Origin: Desulfuromonadales bacterium
Lineage (GTDB): Bacteria; Desulfobacterota; Desulfuromonadia; Desulfuromonadales; BM103
NCBI GenBank assembly: GCA_029859485.1
Contig: JAOUDB010000121.1
Coordinates: 1 to 7,261, forward strand
Reading direction: 5' to 3'
Length of the DNA stretch: 7,261 nucleotides
In this document: piece by piece, positions 1 to 5,465 of the stretch
Position numbering within the stretch: the first letter of the stretch is position 1
Layout: every line of letters begins with the position of its first letter
The notes under the pieces: model-generated
Database searches by the model: none
Told to the model about the DNA's origin: nothing
The model's input: the letters and a program-made list of their open reading frames with translations, nothing else
Translations under genes and position numbers: made by a program

Positions 1-8
1 TTTAATTT

Positions 9-824
9 ATGCCTGAACTCCCAGAAGTAGAAACTACCCGCCGCGGCATTGAGCCGCTGGTTGCCAATAAGGTTATCGCGAAGGTCCTGATTTACAACGG
101 TTCCTTGCGTTGGCCTGTTCCCCGGGAACTGATAAGCCTCTTGCCTGGCCAGAGAATAGGTAGTGTTGGCCGGCGTTCCAAGTACCTGCTTTTTGCCTTC
201 TCGTCAGGCACCATGATCGTGCACCTCGGCATGACCGGACATCTGCGGGTCGACTCCATGCAAACAGAAAAACGTAAGCATGATCATGTCGAAATCATTT
301 TTACCGATGGCACTGCCTTGCGTTACAACGACCCTCGGCGTTTTGGCTCCATCCTCTGGACCCTTGACGATCCGCTACAACATGTTCGTTTGTCAGCCCT
401 AGGGCCGGAACCGTTCGATCGCAAATTCAATGCGTCCTATCTCCATAAACTGTCACGTAACCGAAAAGTTGCGGTCAAGCAGTTTCTGATGGATGCTCAC
501 GTTGTGGTCGGCGTAGGTAATATCTACGCCAGTGAAGCGCTCTATCGCGCCTGCATTGCTCCCGCTCGACCTGCTGGTAAAGTCAGTAAGGCTGCCTACG
601 AACGCTTGATTCATGCCGTAACAATCATTCTTTCAGAAGCAATTGCTGCAGGGGGCACCACGATCAAGGATTTCGCAAACAGCGAAGGTAAACCAGGATA
701 TTTCACGCAGGAACTACGTGTTTACGGGCGGGCAGGGCAGAAGTGCAAAGCTTGTGATACGCTCGTCAAACAGATCAAACTCGGGCAGCGCTCAACTTTT
801 TACTGCCCCAGTTGTCAAAAGTAA
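9..824 (+). CDS. mutM: Formamidopyrimidine-DNA glycosylase (Fpg/MutM), bifunctional glycosylase/AP lyase
   Basis: This is a base-excision repair enzyme that removes 8-oxoguanine and ring-opened purines and then cleaves the abasic site by beta,delta-elimination. The 271-residue product has the family's usual length and starts MPELPEVE, placing the catalytic Pro2 (Schiff base) and Glu3 after removal of Met1. Further visible elements are Lys58 in GRRSKYL, the intercalation residues Met75, Arg110 and Phe112 (in NDPRRFG), the helix-two-turn-helix region with VGVGNIYASEA (Asn171), the lesion-capping loop GGTTIKDF near 215-222, and a C-terminal zinc finger of the form C-x2-C-x16-C-x2-C (Cys246, 249, 266, 269) with Arg261 in its hairpin. 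No key residue is missing. The ATG is fixed by the obligatory N-terminal PE, but only 8 bases precede it, so the ribosome binding site and promoter cannot be judged. The thioesterase follows 34 bases later on the same strand, suggesting co-transcription. Confidence 0.97.
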   Translation: MPELPEVETTRRGIEPLVANKVIAKVLIYNGSLRWPVPRELISLLPGQRIGSVGRRSKYLLFAFSSGTMIVHLGMTGHLRVDSMQTEKRKHDHVEIIFTDGTALRYNDPRRFGSILWTLDDPLQHVRLSALGPEPFDRKFNASYLHKLSRNRKVAVKQFLMDAHVVVGVGNIYASEALYRACIAPARPAGKVSKAAYERLIHAVTIILSEAIAAGGTTIKDFANSEGKPGYFTQELRVYGRAGQKCKACDTLVKQIKLGQRSTFYCPSCQK

Positions 825-849
825 CTGCACCTTATAAACAATCAAAGAC

Positions 850-853
850 GGAG
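850..853 (+). promoter_or_regulatory. Ribosome binding site of the thioesterase gene
   Basis: GGAG lies 5 bases before the ATG at 859, a good Shine-Dalgarno match. It supports this start and independent translation initiation after mutM. Confidence 0.7.
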
Positions 854-858
854 TCTCC

Positions 859-1269
859 ATGGACGGATTCAATTTCATCATCCCTTACACCGTTCGCGTC
901 GTCGATGTTAACTACGGCGCACACGTTGCGAACTCCGCCGTGCTGAATTTTTTCCAGGATGCCCGTATCGCCTACCTGAAAAGGCTCGGTGATTACTCGG
1001 AAATGAATATCAGCAAGGGTTGCGGCATCATTCTTCCGGAAGCCCATGTTAAGTATCTGGCCGAAATGTTCCTCGGTGATGAGCTGGTGATCGGGGCGAA
1101 GATCACCAATGTCGGCCGCTCGTCATTTACTATGTGCTACCGGATAGAGCGAGATGGCGTAGCAATGGCAGAAGGGGAGACGGTACTGATCTGCTTTGAT
1201 TATGAAAAGCGAAAACCAAGACGTCTTGATGCGGTTTTTAAAGAGAAGGTTGCCGCCTTCGAGTCCTAG
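859..1269 (+). CDS. Hotdog-fold acyl-CoA thioesterase (4HBT / YbgC-FadM-like)
   Basis: This is a 136-residue single hotdog-domain protein, the normal size for the 4HBT thioesterase family, which hydrolyses acyl-CoA thioesters in the cytoplasm; the substrate cannot be told from sequence. The diagnostic N-terminal block is visible at 12-40: VRVVDVNYGAHVAN (Asp16, His22, Asn25) followed by the hotdog helix ending in QDARIAYL. The central strands KITNVGRSSFTMCYRIERDG (81-100) and a final strand EGETVLICFDYEKRKP (105-120) complete the fold. In classical members the block reads D-x-D-x-x-G-H-V-N-N with the second Asp catalytic; here that position is Asn18. From memory, a subfamily with a DxNYGxH-type block exists, so the change may be normal for this branch rather than a loss of function. 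The GGAG site supports the start. Its stop codon interlocks with that of the convergent transporter gene. Probably in one operon with mutM, though no functional link is evident. Confidence 0.85.
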   Translation: MDGFNFIIPYTVRVVDVNYGAHVANSAVLNFFQDARIAYLKRLGDYSEMNISKGCGIILPEAHVKYLAEMFLGDELVIGAKITNVGRSSFTMCYRIERDGVAMAEGETVLICFDYEKRKPRRLDAVFKEKVAAFES

Positions 1270-2414
1270 TTACTGGTAACCCTGTGAGCGCTGGGAATAC
1301 GCTGAACGGCCAACAGGGAAACCATGCTGAAAATGGCACCGACGACGAAAGGTATGCGGTAATCAACCATCCAGAGGGCTCCACCGATAACCGGCATGAC
1401 CACGGCCGCAATGTGGTTGATGGTGAAGCCGACCGCCATGCTCGGAGCTATGTCCTGTGGGTCTGCGACCTTCTGGAAGTAGGTGCGGATCGCGATTGAG
1501 AAATTGAAGAGGATATGATCGAGGATGTACATCACCACAATCACACCTTTTATATCGATGAAAGCATAAACCAGGAATATGGCGATCAGGCCGCCATATT
1601 CAATGGAAAGAACCCGACGTTCACCGAAACGAACGATGGCGCGACCGATAAGCGGGCTTAAAAAGAAGTTGACCGCGTTGTTGGCAACGAACAGCAGGGT
1701 GATCTCGGTGACCGTACACTCGAAAACCTTCACCAGCAGGTAAACCGAAAAGGCCATGAAGATCTGACGCCGGGCGCCGGCCATAAAGGTGAGAAAGTAG
1801 TAGAGAGAGTATCTTCGCCGGAGGATCATCTTGCGATGCTGTGGCACCAGATTCCGGTGAGTCGGATCTTGCAACAATCCCCATATCCCCGCAACAGCGA
1901 CCAAACTCCCCACCAACAAGAACATGACCTTGTAACTGAACGCCAATCCCATCAGGAACAGAAGTAAACCAACAAGGATGCTGGTCGCTGCGGCAAGGCT
2001 ACGCAGCCTGCCGAAGATCAAAGGTGATGTGGCATTGTCAAAATACTGCAGCGTCAGCGATTGGTTGGTTGTTTCGTAATAGTGAAAACCGAAGCTCATG
2101 ATCAGAGTGGTGATGATCAAGCCGATGAAACTGGGGAAGAACCCTGTCAAAGCCGTGCCGATGCCGAGAAAGATTACGGAGAGGGCTGAAAGACGATGCT
2201 CACGGATCACTAGCATGACGAAAACAGCGAGCAGGGCCAGAAAACCAGGAATTTCACGCACCGAACCGATGACGCCGACCTGAAAACCGTCGAGGCCGGC
2301 AATCTCAACAGCGAAGTTGTTGAACAGGATCATCCAACACTGCAGGCCAACGACCGAAGCCGCGGTTTGTACAATCAGAAAGCGCAGCATGGGGCGCTGT
2401 TCACTTTTTACCAT
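1266..2414 (-). CDS. Major facilitator superfamily (MFS) transporter, substrate unknown
   Basis: This is a polytopic inner-membrane protein of 382 residues, typical of 12-segment MFS carriers. Hydrophobic stretches run from about residue 11 to 370, in two halves of six separated by a basic cytoplasmic loop near 182-203 (QDPTHRNLVPQHRKMILRRR). MFS-like features include GFQVGVIGSVREIPGFL (43-59) after the first segment, and in the second half the block GARRQIFMAFSVYLLVKVF (213-231) and PLIGRAIVRFGERRVL (254-269), which resembles the conserved loop between segments 8 and 9. I cannot assign a substrate. The frame can be opened with a TTG at 2474 (402 residues), but that codon has no Shine-Dalgarno, whereas the ATG at 2414 has AAAGGT 8 bases upstream and places the first membrane segment close to the N-terminus, so I chose it. 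The gene converges on the thioesterase and its TAG overlaps that gene's TAG. Confidence 0.88.
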   Translation of the reverse strand: MVKSEQRPMLRFLIVQTAASVVGLQCWMILFNNFAVEIAGLDGFQVGVIGSVREIPGFLALLAVFVMLVIREHRLSALSVIFLGIGTALTGFFPSFIGLIITTLIMSFGFHYYETTNQSLTLQYFDNATSPLIFGRLRSLAAATSILVGLLLFLMGLAFSYKVMFLLVGSLVAVAGIWGLLQDPTHRNLVPQHRKMILRRRYSLYYFLTFMAGARRQIFMAFSVYLLVKVFECTVTEITLLFVANNAVNFFLSPLIGRAIVRFGERRVLSIEYGGLIAIFLVYAFIDIKGVIVVMYILDHILFNFSIAIRTYFQKVADPQDIAPSMAVGFTINHIAAVVMPVIGGALWMVDYRIPFVVGAIFSMVSLLAVQRIPSAHRVTSN

Positions 2415-2816
2415 TCTTTTGACCTTTCGGATGCGCAGGCTAAACAGTGGGTAGTGTGCGTCAGGTTCTGACAAAAGATAAAGAGAAAATATCCACTAAA
2501 TATTGAAGAGGGAGAATTTCTTTAAAGCTTGCTTCGATTGACTATCCAAGGATTCGCTGCGAGGGGATCAATAAAAAGTGTTCTGGATGGAGGCATTATT
2601 GCTAATTGTAAGTTATGAGGAGTGCATTTACTAAGGACAATAGAATCAATTGACCTCGATTACTCTGTAGACGGTTTTGCCTTTTTGTCCTCCCACATTG
2701 TTTTGGCCGCTCAGTTGACTGAATCGCGAAATTACTTACAACCTCTGTTTTACGAGAAATTCTATTAAGGACTGCCTTGATGGTCATAGTTGTGTGGGTT
2801 AAAGATACCGAAACCT
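2415..2816. other. Intergenic stretch with short nested inverted repeats, no convincing gene
   Basis: This roughly 400-base AT-rich stretch lies between two minus-strand genes, so it should hold the 3' untranslated region of the pseudouridine synthase gene and the promoter of the transporter gene. Visible structure: TTGTAAGT (2606-2613) with its inverse ACTTACAA (2734-2741); nested inside it AGGACAA (2634-2640) with TTGTCCT (2685-2691); the palindrome TCAATTGA (2646-2653); and TCAGT/ACTGA around a two-base centre (2711-2722). A weak sigma70-like pair on the minus strand is TTGGAT, 17 bases, TTTAAA, with the TTTAAA at about 2520-2525, matching consensus poorly (3/6 and 4/6). No G+C-rich hairpin with a T-run is seen, so no terminator is called. 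A 61-codon minus-strand frame (2602-2787) has no Shine-Dalgarno and no recognisable motif. Confidence 0.4.
2422..2427 (-). promoter_or_regulatory. Ribosome binding site deciding the MFS start
   Basis: On the minus strand AAAGGT sits 8 bases before the ATG at 2414. The competing TTG at 2474 has only T-rich sequence upstream, with nothing resembling a Shine-Dalgarno. This favours the shorter, 382-residue product. Confidence 0.5.
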
Positions 2817-3698
2817 CTAAAAGAGCAATTGACGATCGGATTCAAATTCCATGATTTCCCCGCAAACGGGATCTGTAAACTTGACCCGACGGGCGATCAA
2901 TTGTAAAGGGTTGCTCAGATTGTCTTCCTGCTTGTCCAGCAGCTCGGGGTAATAGCGGTCATGCATGATACGGAATCCCAGCCCGCTCATATGGACCCTT
3001 AACTGATGTTTCTTGCCTGTGATCGGGTAGAGTAGAAAATGTGCTTTGTTGTCGCGGCATGACACCCGTTTGATTCTGGACCTGGCGTTCACAACGCCTG
3101 GAACCACCTTGCTGCGGAACCAGATGTCATCGTCAACCAGCCTGTTCTCAACAGTCCAGTCCTTACTCTCAGGGCAAAAAGATACTTCGGAAAGCGCTTC
3201 ATAGGTCTTTTCGATTGTTCCGGACAGAAACAGTCCTCCGTAGAGTCCACGTGTTTCCTTGTTCATGGAAAACAGCACCAGGCCCGAGGTCTCACGGTCG
3301 ATCCTGTGCAAGGGGACCAGGCTGCTGTTGCCCGTTTTTCGGCGCAAGCGATTGAGCAGGCATTCGTTGACATAAGGGCCTGATGGCGTAACGGGCAGAA
3401 AAGGGGGTTTACAAGCAACCAGGAGCTCATCATTTTGAAAGAGGATCTTCTCCTGTAAAGGAATCAGTGGCTCCTCTGCGACCTCCCGGTAATAAAACAG
3501 TCTCTTCTGAGGGACATAAGGCGTTTCTAAAGTGATCGGTGCTCCGGCATCGTCGAGGACTTTGCCGTTGAGGATGCGTTCTTCCCACACAGCCATGCCG
3601 ACCTTGGGGAACCTTTGCATCAGGAACTCCAGGATCGCAGGGTAGGGCTTGTCAATAAAGGGCAAGCTGAGGCGTGATGGGTGTTTGGCAATCCCCAT
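2817..3698 (-). CDS. RluA-family RNA pseudouridine synthase
   Basis: This cytoplasmic enzyme isomerises specific uridines of rRNA or tRNA to pseudouridine; the target site cannot be read from sequence. The 293-residue protein carries the RluA-family signature HRIDRETSG at 131-139, with Asp134 as the catalytic aspartate. Around it are motif I (LLVACKPPFLPVTPSG, 92-107), an EKTYEAL strand after the catalytic loop, and the C-terminal block TGKKHQLRVHMSGLGF carrying the basic residues of motif III. The N-terminal 80 residues (WEERILNGKVLDDAG, VPQKRLFYYRE) replace a typical S4 domain; this arrangement resembles a group of RluA-like enzymes common in proteobacteria. Motif I has Cys96 where many relatives have Asp (DKP); that residue is not the catalytic one. 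The start is the only sensible ATG and has AAGGA 11 bases upstream, a slightly long spacing. It lies 57 bases after batD with no clear terminator between, so it may be read from the same transcript. Confidence 0.9.
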   Translation of the reverse strand: MGIAKHPSRLSLPFIDKPYPAILEFLMQRFPKVGMAVWEERILNGKVLDDAGAPITLETPYVPQKRLFYYREVAEEPLIPLQEKILFQNDELLVACKPPFLPVTPSGPYVNECLLNRLRRKTGNSSLVPLHRIDRETSGLVLFSMNKETRGLYGGLFLSGTIEKTYEALSEVSFCPESKDWTVENRLVDDDIWFRSKVVPGVVNARSRIKRVSCRDNKAHFLLYPITGKKHQLRVHMSGLGFRIMHDRYYPELLDKQEDNLSNPLQLIARRVKFTDPVCGEIMEFESDRQLLF

Positions 3699-3709
3699 TT
3701 AAGTGTAAT

Positions 3710-3714
3710 TCCTT
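3710..3714 (-). promoter_or_regulatory. Ribosome binding site of the pseudouridine synthase gene
   Basis: AAGGA on the minus strand, 11 bases before the ATG at 3698. The spacing is at the long end, suggesting modest translation, but no other in-frame start with a better site is nearby. Confidence 0.45.
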
Positions 3715-3755
3715 ATCTTGATGCAGGGTTTAAAGACATGCTCTTGTCCAGGGCT

Positions 3756-5465
3756 CTAGTGCGGATACAGTGGTGGCAGCTTTTTGTAGTTCTCAGCTTT
3801 CGTCGCCTTTTGTTGTACCTCTTGCACTGCTGCGCTCAGCCCATGGCTATCCCAATCGTTGCTCTCGCGGCTGTAAAGACTTCTGCTGAACAGTTCCAGT
3901 TTCTGCTTGAGTGGTTCGCCGCAGAGAGCCGCCAGTTCTTCTAGATTGCCGGGCCGCTGCTTCGGGAAGAGGGCAGACCCCCAATCGAGCATTGCACTGC
4001 GAATGAGCGCCGGGTTGCCCGAGGCAAGGGCTTGATCTAATCTCTTTCGTGCTGTCTTGAGGTCCGGTCTATCTTCTTGCTGCTCCTGTTTGTTCTCCTG
4101 ATTCCGCTTCACCAGTTTCCCCTTGACGATAAACAGCAGCGTCAACAACCAACCGCCACCGAGCGCCATACTCAGCCAGGGCCAAAACCGTTGTTCTTCG
4201 GGCGTTGGTAAGGTGGGAACTTCCACCCGTGGTTTGTCTTCTTGCGGCAAAGGCTCTTGTTGTGGAACCGCAGGCGGAGTGGCGGTGACAGCAGGTTGGT
4301 TTGTTGCCGGCAGGACCTCAACGTCCAGCGCCGGTAACCGCGCTTGATGCCAGCGCTCATCGTCCAGGTCCCACCAGTCGATCTTGATCTCAGGCAGGCG
4401 GAGTGTGCCTGGACGGGTCGGCACGAGGGCCAGCTTCTCCTGCAGGATGCCGAGCACACCGTTCTCTTTTAACCGGTCCTCTCGTTTTGGCTGGTCAGGA
4501 TAGCTTCTAAAGCCGTCAGGAACGTCAATTTTCAGAGCAGGCAGTTGTGCCGCGGGCACGCCCATGGCGCGCAAGGTAATCGTTCTGGTTGCCGGTTCAC
4601 CAACGGTTAGCCGCGGAGGATTTTGCCAGTCGTCTTCCAGCTGCAGTTCTCTGGCCGGCAGCCAACTGCGTCCTTCGGATTCTGCCGCCGGCAGCACCTC
4701 AATGTTGATTTCTTCAGAGCTCCTACGGATCTGCCTGGTTCTCTGGTTAAAAGGGTCTAGGCTGCGTCGGCCACCATCTGCGACCTGTGCAGTAAAGCGT
4801 ACCGGCGGAATTTTTAGCTGGCCACTTTGTTGCGGGAAAATAAGATAATCGCGTTCGAAAACCCGATAAAGTACGCCATCGCGCTCGGTTTCATAGTTGC
4901 GATCCTCGCCGAGCTTCTGTACCACCGCTTCAATACCGACTGGCTCCGGTTCACTGAGGCTGGCCTGCAGGAAATTGAGACGGGTGAGCAGCTTGACCTT
5001 ATAGAGAACCTGTGATTGCACCCACACCTTGTTTGGCTCGGTGGCAACTTCGAGAAGCAGATCATTCGCACCGGCCAGGGTGTTGCTCTTTCCGGCTGGC
5101 AGGACCTCAATTTTGATCGGTTTGCTGCAATCGCTGCCAACGCAGAGGGCCGGGATCTCTTTGCTGCCGGCGCTGCGTGCCATTAGGGTAAGGCTCCAGA
5201 CCGTTGAGCGACTGAAGTCTCCGTTGATAATTTGCATCTGCGAAGACTGGGAGCGGCCCAGCAGCTCGAAATTCTGTTCCAGTACGCTTAAATCCGGATC
5301 GCCGTCAAGGCTGCCGTCTGCCCGCAGCTCCAGGTTGAAACTTTCATCCAGCCCAACCCGGGTCCGGTCAGGAATAGCCTTAAGCTGGGCGGAAAGACTT
5401 AACGCCGGGTTCAGTACCAGTAAAAGTAACAGGATCAGGAGAGTATAGATGTGTCGCATTACCAT
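3756..5465 (-). CDS. batD: BatD-family membrane-anchored periplasmic protein
   Basis: The 569-residue product matches BatD in size and architecture. A signal peptide occupies about 1-26 (MVMRHIYTLLILLLLLVLNPALSLSA, cut into shorter parts: a basic start, an L-rich core, then SLSA before QLKA). Next come beta-rich periplasmic domains: VGLDESFNLELRADGS (37-52), a first domain to about 122, a second domain (DLLLEVATEPNKVWVQSQVLYKV, from about 135) to about 258 with FERDYLIFPQQSGQLKIPPVRF, and a third from about 270 to 385 with LVPTRPGTLRLPEIKIDWWD. A proline-rich linker (388-422) leads to one membrane segment (about 427-447) and a helical, charged cytoplasmic tail. Cys108 and Cys113 are the only periplasmic cysteines and could form a disulfide. 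BatD is known from Bat loci, where it is thought to work with BatA/B/C in the envelope; its biochemical role is not established. The start overlaps the end of batBC by 7 bases; a second ATG two codons on is equally possible. Confidence 0.88.
   Translation of the reverse strand: MVMRHIYTLLILLLLLVLNPALSLSAQLKAIPDRTRVGLDESFNLELRADGSLDGDPDLSVLEQNFELLGRSQSSQMQIINGDFSRSTVWSLTLMARSAGSKEIPALCVGSDCSKPIKIEVLPAGKSNTLAGANDLLLEVATEPNKVWVQSQVLYKVKLLTRLNFLQASLSEPEPVGIEAVVQKLGEDRNYETERDGVLYRVFERDYLIFPQQSGQLKIPPVRFTAQVADGGRRSLDPFNQRTRQIRRSSEEINIEVLPAAESEGRSWLPARELQLEDDWQNPPRLTVGEPATRTITLRAMGVPAAQLPALKIDVPDGFRSYPDQPKREDRLKENGVLGILQEKLALVPTRPGTLRLPEIKIDWWDLDDERWHQARLPALDVEVLPATNQPAVTATPPAVPQQEPLPQEDKPRVEVPTLPTPEEQRFWPWLSMALGGGWLLTLLFIVKGKLVKRNQENKQEQQEDRPDLKTARKRLDQALASGNPALIRSAMLDWGSALFPKQRPGNLEELAALCGEPLKQKLELFSRSLYSRESNDWDSHGLSAAVQEVQQKATKAENYKKLPPLYPH

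Noticed and set aside
1269..1280. Palindrome GTTACTGGTAAC as a bidirectional terminator at the convergent junction
   Set aside because: The centre is only two bases, too small for an RNA hairpin loop at full stem length, and no T-run follows on either strand; most of it is transporter C-terminal coding sequence.
2415..2474. N-terminal extension of the transporter from a TTG at 2474
   Set aside because: No Shine-Dalgarno precedes the TTG, while the ATG at 2414 has AAAGGT at 8 bases; the extra 20 residues contain no membrane segment. It remains a possible alternative.
2671..2691. Minus-strand text containing GGCAAAACC, reminiscent of the start of a cyclic-di-GMP-I riboswitch
   Set aside because: The diagnostic GACGCAAAGCC segment and the second hairpin are absent downstream, so it does not match the class.
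2602..2787. A 61-codon minus-strand reading frame in the intergenic stretch
   Set aside because: It has no Shine-Dalgarno before its ATG, no recognisable domain or membrane segment, and mixed composition typical of a random frame; kept only as a remark in the intergenic entry.
3735..3748. Small hairpin GACA / TGTC followed by TTT on the minus strand, between batD and the pseudouridine synthase gene
   Set aside because: The stem is 4 base pairs with a 6-base loop and only three T; too weak for an intrinsic terminator.
3681..3944. 87-codon plus-strand frame spanning the batD to pseudouridine synthase gap
   Set aside because: Most of it is antisense to the C-terminal codons of batD and it has no ribosome binding site or recognisable family.
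5029..5448. 139-codon plus-strand frame opposite batD
   Set aside because: It lies wholly antisense to well-supported batD coding sequence, is Ser/Arg/Leu-rich as expected of a complement-strand shadow, and shows no domain.
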